Shown here one piece after another: positions 44,101 to 50,938 of a stretch of DNA of 64,000 nt; the first letter of the stretch is position 1; every line of letters begins with the position of its first letter. Source of the DNA: Streptomyces sp. Tu 3180 (GTDB taxonomy: Bacteria > Actinomycetota > Actinomycetes > Streptomycetales > Streptomycetaceae); contig NZ_WOXS01000002.1 in NCBI RefSeq assembly GCF_009852415.1, forward strand, positions 2,440,501 to 2,504,500, read 5' to 3'. The position numbers and the translations under genes were made by a program. Below the pieces are notes generated by a model. It did no database searches and had not been told where the DNA came from. It was given only the letters and a program-made list of their open reading frames with translations.

Positions 44101-44307
44101 CTCGACGGGCTCGACGACCTGGTTCTCGACCACGTCCGGGGAGGCGCCCTGGTACGGCGCCACCACGGAGACCATGGGCAGTTCGATGGTGGGCAGCAGT
44201 TGCTGCTTGAGCTGGGGTATCGCGATCACCCCGAAGACGAGCGCGATGATCGACATCAGTCCGATCAGCGCCCGTTGCGCGAGGCTGAATCTGGACAGCC
44301 AGGACAT
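41185..44307 (-). CDS. RND-superfamily (HAE1/AcrB-like) exporter
   Basis: A 1040-residue protein with twelve membrane helices and two large extracytoplasmic loops (about 35-330 and 560-850), the full AcrB plan. Helix 4 contains GRVVDDSIVVLENI with the paired Asp of the proton path. Motifs such as PTIELPMVSV and YPGASPDVVE-like PYQGASPDVVE follow the first helix. In Gram-negative bacteria AcrB needs an adaptor and an outer-membrane channel, and none is encoded here, so it must export across the single membrane or act on lipids. The gene lies downstream of a NarL-type two-component system on the same strand. Confidence 0.9.
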   Translation of the reverse strand: MSWLSRFSLAQRALIGLMSIIALVFGVIAIPQLKQQLLPTIELPMVSVVAPYQGASPDVVENQVVEPVENSLEAVDGLTGVTSTASEGNAVIMASFDYGNDTQQLVADVQQAVNRARAQLPDDVDPQVVAGSTDDMPTVVLAVTSDKDQQALADQLDRTVVPALEDVEGVGQVTVDGVRDLQVTVTPDTAKLAKAGLTPQSLSQALQAGGATVPAGSFDEDGANRTVQVGAGFTSLRQIEDLMVTGEPGKGKPVRLGDVAAVEQEEARADSLTRTNGEPSLAVMATMDHDGSAVAISEAVEEMLPDLREDLGSGATLTVVSDQGPAVSQAIEGLTTEGALGLLFAVLVILVFLASVRSTLVTAVSIPLSVVLALIVLWTRDLSLNMLTLGALTIAIGRVVDDSIVVLENIKRHLGYGEERRSAILDAVREVAGAVTSSTLTTVAVFLPIGLVGGMVGELFGSFSLTVTAALLASLLVSLTVVPVLSYWFLRAPKGTPEDAEEARRLAEEKEARSRLQRIYVPVLRFATRRRLTSVAIAVVVLVATFAMAPLLKTNFFDQGEQKVLTVRQELKPGTSLSATDAQAKKVEKLLGDTEGVKDYQVTVGSSGWMAAFGGGTDTNQATYQVMLEDSASSEDVQDSLEKGLGELDGIGTTTIAAGDGFGSQDLSVVVKASDAQALRKAADQVRDAVASLDDVTDVTSDLAQSVPRISVKANDKAAAAGFDDQTLGAAVAQAVRGTPAAKAVLDDTERDVVIRSAQPATTLKQLENLRLGAVKLGDVATVEMVDGPVSMTRIDGQRAATVTARPTGDNTGAVSTDLQAKIDALTLPAGATAEIGGVSEDQDEAFANLGLAMLAAIAIVFMLLVGTFRSLAQPLILLVSIPFAATGAIGLLLVTGTPMGVPAMIGMLMLIGIVVTNAIVLIDLINQYRSRGHGVVEAVLEGGRHRLRPILMTALATIFALLPMALGITGEGGFIAQPLAVVVIGGLITSTLLTLLLVPTLYTMLELRKERRAKKKALKKGTAAGEAAASRDEAEPAQV

Positions 44308-44464
44308 GGGTTACGGGTCTCTCTTCTGTGAGCGGCAGAAGTGCACGGTCGGGCGCAGCCGGGCGCCCGCTCTACACCCTGGGCCATCGGCAGGGGGTGA
44401 TCCGTAGGCCCGTGGTCCATTTCTGGTGCGGCGCGTACTCCCGCCGCAGTACGCCCGCCGGTGT

Positions 44465-45151
44465 TCAGTCCACCCTCGGACGGACCAGGCCCGACTCGTA
44501 GGCGATGACCACCAGCTGGGCCCGGTCCCGGGCGCCCAGCTTGGCCATGGCCCGGTTGACGTGCGTCTTCACGGTCAGCGGACTGACGTCGAGGCGTTCG
44601 GCGATCTCGTCGTTGGAGTGCCCGCCGGCGACCTGGACGAGCACCTCGCGCTCGCGGCCGGTGAGCGAGTCGAGGCGTTCGGCGCGGGCGGGGTCGCGGC
44701 CGGCTTCGCCGGCCGTGCCCTCCTGGGCGAGGAAGCGGGCGATCAGGCCCTTGGTGGCGGCCGGGGAGAGCAGGGCCTCGCCCCCGGCGGCGATCCGGAT
44801 GGCGTTCAGCAGCTCCTCGGGCTCGGAGCCCTTGCCGAGGAAGCCGGAGGCGCCGGCGCGCAGCGACTGCACCACGTAGTCGTCGACCTCGAAGGTCGTC
44901 AGGATCACCACCCGGACCGCGGCGAGCCCGGGGTCCTCGCTGATCATGCGGGTGGCGGCGAGGCCGTCGGTGCCGGGCATCCGGATGTCCATGAGGACCA
45001 CGTCGGCCCGCTGCTCGCGGGCCAGCCGGACCGCCTCCGCGCCGTCGGACGCCTCGCCCACCACCTCCATGTCCGGCTCGGAGTCGACGAGCACCCGGAA
45101 GGCGCTGCGCAGCAGGGCCTGGTCGTCGGCGAGCAGGACGCGGATCGTCAT
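44465..45151 (-). CDS. NarL/FixJ-family response regulator
   Basis: A 228-residue regulator. The receiver domain has acidic Asp9/Asp10, phospho-acceptor Asp55 (VVLMDIRMPG), Thr-Thr in ILTTFE and Lys in FLGKGSEPEEL. A LuxR-type helix-turn-helix (about 160-222) contains LTGREREVLVQVAGGHSNDEIAERL and LTVKTHVNRAMAKL. The ATG at 45151 follows GGGGGAG and lies 22 nt after the kinase stop. Its regulon is unknown, but the RND exporter 157 nt downstream and the PspA genes upstream are obvious candidates. Confidence 0.93.
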   Translation of the reverse strand: MTIRVLLADDQALLRSAFRVLVDSEPDMEVVGEASDGAEAVRLAREQRADVVLMDIRMPGTDGLAATRMISEDPGLAAVRVVILTTFEVDDYVVQSLRAGASGFLGKGSEPEELLNAIRIAAGGEALLSPAATKGLIARFLAQEGTAGEAGRDPARAERLDSLTGREREVLVQVAGGHSNDEIAERLDVSPLTVKTHVNRAMAKLGARDRAQLVVIAYESGLVRPRVD

Positions 45152-45173
45152 GAGGGCTCCCCCGGTGCGCTGG

Positions 45174-46406
45174 TCACGGTCCGTCCTGGGCGGCGGGCGT
45201 GCGGGTCTTGACGGGCAGGATCGCATGGACGCGGAAACCGCCGCCGTAGCGGGGACCGGTGGTGAGGGTGCCGCGCAGGGCGGTGACGCGCTCGCGCATG
45301 CCGAGCAGTCCGTGGCCGCCGCCGGATCCGCCGCCGGGCCCGCGGGCCTGGCCGTCGCCGGAGCCGTCGTCGAGGACCGTGATCTCGATGTGGGGTCCCA
45401 CCCGCACGACGCTGACCTCGGCCCTCGCGTCGGTGCCGGCGTGCTTCTGCACGTTGGTGAGGGCCTCCTGGATGACCCGGTAGGCGGCCAGGCCGACGGC
45501 GGCGGGGAGTTCGGTGCCCTGGTCGGCGCGGGCGACCTCGACGCGCAGCCCGGCGTTGCGGAAGGTGCCGGCGAGTTCGTCGAGGCGGTCCAGGCCGGGG
45601 GCGGGTTCGGTCGGCGCCTCGGGGTCGCCGGACTGACGCAGCAGGCCGACGGTGGCGCGGAGTTCGTCCAGCGCGGAGCGGCTGGCCTCGCGCACGTGGG
45701 CGAGGGCCTCCTTGGCCTGGTCGGGCCGCTTGTCCATGACGTGGGCGGCGACCCCGGCCTGGACGTTGACCAGGGCGATGTGGTGGGCGACCACGTCGTG
45801 CAGGTCGCGGGCGATGCGCAGCCGCTCCTCGGCGACCCGGCGGCGGGCCTCCTCCTCGCGGGTGCGCTCGGCGCGCTCGGCGCGTTCGCGGATGGCCCGG
45901 ACGAAGGCGCGGCGGCTGCGGACGGCGTCGCCGGCGGTGGCGCCGATGCCGGTCCAGGCGAAGATCGCCAGGTTCTCCTGGGCGTACCAGGGCAGGGGGC
46001 CGGCGATCATGGCGGTGCCGGTGAGGACCGTCATGGTGAGCAGGCCGACGCGCCAGGTGGTGGGGCGGTCGGTGGTGGAGGCGACGGTGTAGAGCGCGAT
46101 CACCGCGCACATGGCGACGGGCGCGCGGGGGTCCCCGGTGACGGACTCCGCCACGGAGATGCCGCCGGCGAGGGCGAGCACGGTGCGGGGAGCGCGACGC
46201 CGGAGGACGAGCGCGGCGGCGCCGAGCGTCATGAGGACCAGGCTGAGCGGGTCGGGGGTGCGCAGGTCCCAGGTGACGCCGTCCGGTCCGTGCGGCTCGA
46301 CGAAGGACCCGGCCGCCATGCAGGCCAGGACCCCCGCCGCGAGGGCCGCGTCCAGGGCGAAGGGGTGGGCCCGCAGTCGGCACCGGGCCCGCTCGAAGGT
46401 GCTCAC
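45174..46406 (-). CDS. HisKA_3 sensor histidine kinase
   Basis: A 410-residue kinase of the NarX/LiaS type. The N-terminal third is four or five membrane helices with almost no extracytoplasmic domain, typical of intramembrane-sensing kinases. The dimerisation/phospho-acceptor site is His203 in RIARDLHDVVAHH. A coiled segment (ERAERAERTREEEARRR) precedes it, and the HATPase domain near 300-395 contains NVQKHAG and GGGHGLLGMRER. Kinases with short sensing regions often respond to envelope stress. The GTG start lies 85 nt after the PspA-associated gene. Confidence 0.9.
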   Translation of the reverse strand: MSTFERARCRLRAHPFALDAALAAGVLACMAAGSFVEPHGPDGVTWDLRTPDPLSLVLMTLGAAALVLRRRAPRTVLALAGGISVAESVTGDPRAPVAMCAVIALYTVASTTDRPTTWRVGLLTMTVLTGTAMIAGPLPWYAQENLAIFAWTGIGATAGDAVRSRRAFVRAIRERAERAERTREEEARRRVAEERLRIARDLHDVVAHHIALVNVQAGVAAHVMDKRPDQAKEALAHVREASRSALDELRATVGLLRQSGDPEAPTEPAPGLDRLDELAGTFRNAGLRVEVARADQGTELPAAVGLAAYRVIQEALTNVQKHAGTDARAEVSVVRVGPHIEITVLDDGSGDGQARGPGGGSGGGHGLLGMRERVTALRGTLTTGPRYGGGFRVHAILPVKTRTPAAQDGP

Positions 46407-46491
46407 GGCCGTTCACCGTACGGTGTCGCCGCGGCGTCCGGAACGGGGACCGGTACCGGACGCCCGGTGCGGGAGCGGGCCGCCCCGGGGC

Positions 46492-46773
46492 TCACGCGCC
46501 CGGGATCAGGCCGCCGTCGCCGAGCAGTTCCCGGACCTCCTCCAGGGTGGCGTCCGGGGAGGGGAGGATGAGGTCGGAGGGCTCCAGGGAGTCGTCCGGC
46601 AGCGGTTCGCCGAGTGCGCGCACCTTGGCCAGCAACGCCTGGAGGGTCGCGCGGAAGCCCGGCCCGTCGCCGTTCTCCATCTCGGCGAGCAGTTCCTCGT
46701 CCAGCTGGTCCAGCTCGGCGAGCCGGCTCTCGGCCAGCGTCACCTGCCCCTCCCCCATGATCCGTACGATCAC
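46492..46773 (-). CDS. PspA-associated protein (PspAA-like)
   Basis: A 93-residue acidic protein with the opening MIVRIMGEGQVTLAESRLAELDQLDEELL and a LEEVRELLGDGGLIPG C-terminus, as in the PspAA domain proteins encoded next to pspA in actinobacteria. No membrane segment and no signal. It starts 47 nt downstream of pspA, so they are surely cotranscribed. It is thought to partner with PspA in the phage-shock/envelope-stress response; the molecular role is unclear. Confidence 0.8.
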   Translation of the reverse strand: MIVRIMGEGQVTLAESRLAELDQLDEELLAEMENGDGPGFRATLQALLAKVRALGEPLPDDSLEPSDLILPSPDATLEEVRELLGDGGLIPGA

Positions 46774-46820
46774 GTCGCCCTCCTAGGCGTGGGCCCCCGC
46801 TCCGTCCGCGGTGCCGGTGA

Positions 46821-47630
46821 CTACTGCTTGTCGAAGCGCGGGGTGTCCTGCGGCTGCTGCTGGGACTGCGCCTGGTCCTGGGTCCGGCCGGTGCCGCCCT
46901 CGATGGCCTGCTGGCCGCCGGTGGCGCCCCCGGCCAGCTCGGCCTTCATGCGCTGCAGTTCCAGCTCCACATCCGTACCACCGGAGAGCCGGTCCAGCTC
47001 GGCCTGGATGTCGTCCTTGTGCATGCCGGAGGGGTCGTCCAGGGCGCCGGAGGCGAGCAGTTCGTCGATCGCGCCGGCCCGCGCCTGGAGCTGGGCCGTC
47101 TTGTCCTCGGCCCGCTGGATCGCCAGCCCGACGTCGCCCATCTCCTCGGAGATGCCGGAGAACGCCTCGCCGATCCGGGTCTGCGCCTGCGCGGCGGTGT
47201 ACGTGGCCTTGATGGTCTCCTTCTTCGTGCGGAAGGCGTCCACCTTGGCCTGGAGCCGCTGGGCCGCGAGGGTGAGCTTCTCCTCCTCGCCCTGGAGCGT
47301 CGCGTGCTGGGTCTCCAGGTCGGTGACCTGCTGCTGGAGGGCGGCCCGGCGGGAGAGCGCCTCGCGGGCCAGGTCCTCGCGGCCCAGCGCGAGCGCCTTG
47401 CGGCCCTGGTCCTCCAGCTTGGACGACTGCGACTGGAGCTGGTTGAGCTGGAGTTCCAGGCGCTTGCGGCTGGTCGCCACGTCGGCGACACCGCGGCGGA
47501 CCTTCTGGAGCAGCTCCAGCTGCTTCTGGTACGAGTAATCGAGGGTCTCGCGCGGGTCCTCGGCCCGGTCAAGGGCCTTGTTCGCCTTCGCGCGGAAGAT
47601 CATCCCCATACGCTTCATGACACCGCTCAT
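46821..47630 (-). CDS. pspA: PspA/IM30 family protein
   Basis: A 269-residue, almost entirely helical protein of the ESCRT-III-like PspA/Vipp1 family. It has an amphipathic N-terminal helix (MGMIFRAKANKALDRAEDP), the DPRETLDYSYQKQLELLQKV motif, and a coiled coil to about residue 215. The C-terminus is a Gln/Gly-rich disordered tail. PspA binds stressed membranes and preserves the proton gradient. The ATG at 47630 is chosen; MKRMGMIF at 47618 is an alternative. The tail ending QPQDTPRFDKQ is longer than in enterobacterial PspA. Confidence 0.92.
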   Translation of the reverse strand: MSGVMKRMGMIFRAKANKALDRAEDPRETLDYSYQKQLELLQKVRRGVADVATSRKRLELQLNQLQSQSSKLEDQGRKALALGREDLAREALSRRAALQQQVTDLETQHATLQGEEEKLTLAAQRLQAKVDAFRTKKETIKATYTAAQAQTRIGEAFSGISEEMGDVGLAIQRAEDKTAQLQARAGAIDELLASGALDDPSGMHKDDIQAELDRLSGGTDVELELQRMKAELAGGATGGQQAIEGGTGRTQDQAQSQQQPQDTPRFDKQ

Positions 47631-47923
47631 GGGCTTCGCGCGCCCCCTTCTGACGGACTCCGGCTCACAGATCTGCGACAGAACCCACAGTAAGGGCCCT
47701 GCTTCCATTACCGCACTGCTCGGGGACGGATGCGCTCATCCCCAAGAACGAATGACTGTCCTCCCGATCCGGCGTAAGGAGTAGGTGGTCCCCGGGGTCG
47801 GCCCGCCGGCCGGCCCGGAGGTCGCACAACGTCCCCTCTGTCCTTTTGGAGACGACCGGCGTTGCCGGATCGTTCCCCCCGGGGCTGGGGTCCAACCCCG
47901 GGCACCCCGTACCCTTGGGTTTT
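47631..47923. other. Divergent intergenic region, pspA/DUF3043
   Basis: About 290 nt contain the pspA promoter region. A small inverted repeat GGATG-CGCT-CATCC at 47728-47741 is the only symmetrical element I noticed. TACCCT at 47910-47915 is a possible -10 box for the plus-strand gene. Confidence 0.35.
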
Positions 47924-48523
47924 GTGTTCCGTAGCCGTGCCAAGGAAGAGAAGGCATCAGCCGCCGACAAGGCGCAGGTGACCGACTCCAGTCAGCCCCG
48001 TCACCCGGAGGCCCCCAAGGGCCGCCCCACGCCCAAGCGCAGCGTGGCCCAGGCCCAGCGTCGCAGCGTGGCCAACACGTCGATGACGCGCAAGGAGGCC
48101 GCCAAGCGGCAGCGTGAGGAGCGCCGTGCCGCGCTGGAGCGTCAGCGCCAGGCGCTGGCCAGCGGCGACGAGCGCTATCTGCCCGCCCGCGACAAGGGGC
48201 CGGTGCGCCGGTTCGCGCGCGACTTCGTCGACTCGCGGTTCAACATCGCGGAGTACTTCCTGCCGATGGCCGTGATCATCCTGGTGCTGAGCATGGTCCA
48301 GGTGCCCCAGCTGCAGAACGCCGCGCTGCTGCTGTGGCTCGTGGTGATCGTGATGATCGTGCTGGACTCGATCGTCACCGGCTTCCGGCTGAAGAAGCGG
48401 CTGGCCGAGCGCTTCCCCGACGACAACCGTCGCGGCGCGGTCGCCTACGCGCTGATGCGCTCGCTCCAGATGCGCCGGCTGCGGCTGCCCAAGCCCCAGG
48501 TCAAGCGCGGGGAGCGGCCCTGA
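47924..48523 (+). CDS. DUF3043 membrane protein
   Basis: A 199-residue protein. Residues 1-95 are cytoplasmic and very rich in Lys, Arg and Gln (RKEAAKRQREERRAALERQ), followed by two membrane helices (about 112-130 and 134-153) and a basic C-terminal tail. DUF3043 proteins are conserved in actinobacteria with no assigned function. The GTG at 47924 has TACCCT 8 nt before it and no ribosome-binding site, so leaderless translation is likely. Its TGA overlaps the apparent CTG start of the methyltransferase. Confidence 0.85.
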   Translation: MFRSRAKEEKASAADKAQVTDSSQPRHPEAPKGRPTPKRSVAQAQRRSVANTSMTRKEAAKRQREERRAALERQRQALASGDERYLPARDKGPVRRFARDFVDSRFNIAEYFLPMAVIILVLSMVQVPQLQNAALLLWLVVIVMIVLDSIVTGFRLKKRLAERFPDDNRRGAVAYALMRSLQMRRLRLPKPQVKRGERP

Positions 48524-49308
48524 GCACCACGCCGTTCGCCGACGGCGCGGCCGAGGCCTGGCTGAGCCGGCTCGACGGCCTGCGGGACGTCGTTCGGCAG
48601 GAGCTGGTGGCCCGCCAGCTGGAGGAGCAGATAGTCGGGCGCTTCCCGGTCGGCCGGCGGCTGCGCGTGCTCGACGTGGGCATGGGCCAGGGCACGCAGG
48701 CGCTGCGGCTGGCCCGGGCCGGCCACCAGGTGACCGGCCTGGAACGGGACGCGACGATGATCGCCACCGCGCGGGAGGCCCTGGCCGGGGAACCGGAGGG
48801 CATCCGGGAGCGGATGCGGATCATCGAGGGGGACGGCCGGGACACCGGCGTGCACTTCCTGCCGGGCAGCTTCGACGTGGTGCTGTGCCACGGTGTGCTG
48901 ATGTACGTGGACGAGCCGGACCCGCTGCTGGCGGGGCTGGCCCGGGTGCTCGCGCCCGGCGGACTGCTGTCGCTGCTGGTGCGCAACGGTGACGCGCTGG
49001 CGATGCGGCCGGGCCTGTCCGGCGACTGGGCCGGGGCGCTGGCCTGCTTCGACACGGTGGCGTACCGGAACCGCCTGGGGCTCGACGTCCGCGCCGACCG
49101 GCTGAAGACGCTGACGGCGACGCTCGCGGGGATCGGGGCGCCGCTGCACACCTGGTACGGCGTGCGGGTCTTCACGGACACGGCGGCCGACGGCGCGGGC
49201 GTGCCCGACGACCTGGAGATCCTCCTCGCGGCCGAGGAGCGGGCCGGCCGCACGGACCCCTACCGCGGAGTGGCGGCGCTGCTGCACCTGTGCGGCGTAC
49301 GGGGCTGA
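48520..49308 (+). CDS. SAM-dependent methyltransferase (apparent CTG start)
   Basis: A 262-residue Rossmann-fold methyltransferase: motif I VLDVGMGQGTQALRLA (about 45-60), acidic LERDATM at the end of strand 2, EGDGRDTG, and VVLCHGVLMYVDEPDPLLAGLARVLAPGG for motifs III-IV. The substrate is unknown. No ATG, GTG or TTG precedes the conserved N-terminus in frame. CTG at 48520 overlaps the DUF3043 stop as CTGA, with GGGGAG 5-6 nt upstream, so it is the best start, although CTG initiation is rare. The next GTG (48606) would cut into conserved sequence. Confidence 0.8.
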   Translation: MSTTPFADGAAEAWLSRLDGLRDVVRQELVARQLEEQIVGRFPVGRRLRVLDVGMGQGTQALRLARAGHQVTGLERDATMIATAREALAGEPEGIRERMRIIEGDGRDTGVHFLPGSFDVVLCHGVLMYVDEPDPLLAGLARVLAPGGLLSLLVRNGDALAMRPGLSGDWAGALACFDTVAYRNRLGLDVRADRLKTLTATLAGIGAPLHTWYGVRVFTDTAADGAGVPDDLEILLAAEERAGRTDPYRGVAALLHLCGVRG

Positions 49309-49393
49309 TCCCCGCGGCGGGCGGCGGACGGGCCGCGGGCCCCGCCGGAGCGGACCGCGGCGGGCGGGGACCCGGCCGGCCCCCGCCCGCGGC

Positions 49394-49606
49394 TCACGCC
49401 TCCTCGGCGTGCAGGCTCATCGGCCCGTAGATCTCCGCGGTGTCCTCCAGCAGCCGCACCTGGTCGGCGCCGCCCTCCAGCAGGGCCTTCCAGTTCTCCC
49501 CGAGCCAGGACTCGGCGTCCCCCTGCGTGGGGAAGTCCTCCGGCGGCACCGCGGGCTCGACCTGCGTCCCGTCGGCCTTCTCGAACCGCCACGTCCATGC
49601 CGCCAT
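49394..49606 (-). CDS. Small conserved streptomycete protein
   Basis: A 70-residue protein, MAAWTWRFEKADGTQVEP..., with a WLGENWKALLEGGADQVRL core and an EIYGPMSLHAEEA C-terminus. It is acidic, with no membrane helix. Similar small proteins occur in Streptomyces as I recall, without known function. ATG at 49606 has GGGAGGCG upstream at ideal distance, which is strong evidence that it is translated. It is transcribed away from the CobU fusion. Confidence 0.75.
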   Translation of the reverse strand: MAAWTWRFEKADGTQVEPAVPPEDFPTQGDAESWLGENWKALLEGGADQVRLLEDTAEIYGPMSLHAEEA

Positions 49607-49640
49607 GTACGCCTCCCATGGGTGTGAGCACACTGCACAA

Positions 49641-49668
49641 CGGGAGCCGGATCTCGGTCCGGCTCCCG
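49641..49668. other. Strong hairpin between divergent genes
   Basis: CGGGAGCCGGA (49641-49651) and TCCGGCTCCCG (49658-49668) form a perfect 11-bp stem with a TCTCGG loop. It lies between two divergent starts, an unusual place for a terminator. It could be an attenuator in the leader of the CobU-fusion gene or of the small protein. Confidence 0.5.
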
Positions 49669-49723
49669 GGCAAGAGCCTAGTCGGACGCGCAGCCCTCGT
49701 GGGGAGGGGCGAAAATCGGGTCC

Positions 49724-50923
49724 GTGGAACTGACTCTGCTCGGCACCGGTGCCCCCGCGGGACTGCCCCGCCCCGACTGTCCCTGCGCCGCGTGCGCCGT
49801 CGCGCTCGGCCCGCACGCGCGGGCGGCCACCGCGGTGCTGGTGGACGGGGCCCTGCTGCTGGACCTCATGCCCGGCGTGGCGTTCGCGGCGGCCCGCGCG
49901 GGATGTTCGCTGGGCGCCGTGCGCCAGGTGCTGCTGTCGCACCCGCACGACGGACCCGCCCTCGAGGTGCCGGCCGGGCTGCCGCAGCCCGGCCGGGTGC
50001 CGGACGGGCGGGAGCTGGCGCTGCTGACGGGGCACCGGGTGCGCGCGGTGGCGCTGGACGCGCCCGGCACCGGGTACGCGGTCACCGGTCCGGACGGGCA
50101 GCGGCTGCTGTACCTCCCGCCGGGCGGCGCGCCGGCCGGGCTGGAGCAGCCGGTCGAGCCGTACGCCATGGTGCTGCTGGACGTCGTGGGGCGCCCGGAC
50201 GCGCTGGCGCGGCTGCGGGCGACCGGCGCGGTGGGGCCGACCACGGACGTCGTCGCCGTCCACCTGGACCACGACGTGCCGCCGGGCGCGGAGCTCGGGC
50301 GCCGGCTCGCGGCGGCCGGGGCGCGCGCCGTGCCGGACGGGACCGCCCTGGAGGTGGGCGCCTACGAGGACGTTCCCGACGTGCCGCGGCGGACGCTGGT
50401 GCTGGGCGGGGCCCGCTCGGGCAAGTCGGTGGAGGCCGAGCGGCGGCTGGAGTCCTTCCCCGAGGTGCTGTACGTGGCGACCGGCGGATCGCGGGGCGGG
50501 GACACCGAGTGGGCGGCGCGGGTGTCGGCGCACCAGGAGCGGCGGCCGGGGTCGTGGCGGACCGTCGAGACCTGCGACCTGGTGCCGCTGCTGAAGGACG
50601 ACGGGCCGCCGCTGCTCGTGGACTGCCTGTCGCTGTGGCTGACGGACGCGATGGACGCCGTGGGGGCGTGGGACGACGCGGAGTGGGCGGACGGCGGGGA
50701 GCGGGCCCTGCGGGACCGGGTGCGGGAGCTGACCCGGGCGGTGCGCGGGACCCGGCGGACGGTGGTCGCCGTCTCCAACGAGGTGGGTTCGGGCATCGTG
50801 CCGGCCACCGCGTCCGGCCGCCGGTACCGGGACGAACTCGGGCGGCTGAACGCGGCGTTCGCGCAGGAGTGCGAGCAGGTGCTGCTGGTGGTGGCGGGGC
50901 AGGCGGTCGTCCTGCGGGGGTGA
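49724..50923 (+). CDS. cobU: Beta-lactamase-like domain fused to CobU
   Basis: A 399-residue fusion. Residues 1-215 resemble a metallo-beta-lactamase-fold phosphodiesterase: LLGTGAPAGLPRPDCPCAAC at the start, a degenerate metal motif SHPHD (72-76) and VHLDHD (179-184). Several ligands are missing, so activity is doubtful. Residues 222-399 form CobU, adenosylcobinamide kinase/guanylyltransferase: P-loop GGARSGKS (228-235), LLVDCLSLWLTD and SNEVGSGIVP. CobU makes adenosylcobinamide-GDP, the substrate of CobS encoded 3 kb downstream. GTG start, with a weak ribosome-binding site. Confidence 0.88.
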   Translation: MELTLLGTGAPAGLPRPDCPCAACAVALGPHARAATAVLVDGALLLDLMPGVAFAAARAGCSLGAVRQVLLSHPHDGPALEVPAGLPQPGRVPDGRELALLTGHRVRAVALDAPGTGYAVTGPDGQRLLYLPPGGAPAGLEQPVEPYAMVLLDVVGRPDALARLRATGAVGPTTDVVAVHLDHDVPPGAELGRRLAAAGARAVPDGTALEVGAYEDVPDVPRRTLVLGGARSGKSVEAERRLESFPEVLYVATGGSRGGDTEWAARVSAHQERRPGSWRTVETCDLVPLLKDDGPPLLVDCLSLWLTDAMDAVGAWDDAEWADGGERALRDRVRELTRAVRGTRRTVVAVSNEVGSGIVPATASGRRYRDELGRLNAAFAQECEQVLLVVAGQAVVLRG

Positions 50924-50938
50924 GGGGGCCGGGGCCGG

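Noticed and set aside
47728..47741. GGATG-CGCT-CATCC inverted repeat upstream of pspA as a LiaR-type operator
   Set aside because: Short arms and no match to a known LiaR motif; such repeats occur by chance in this composition.
49607..49723. Cobalamin riboswitch before the CobU fusion
   Set aside because: The B12-box-like sequence is absent; only a simple hairpin is present. None was seen before cobT or cobS either.
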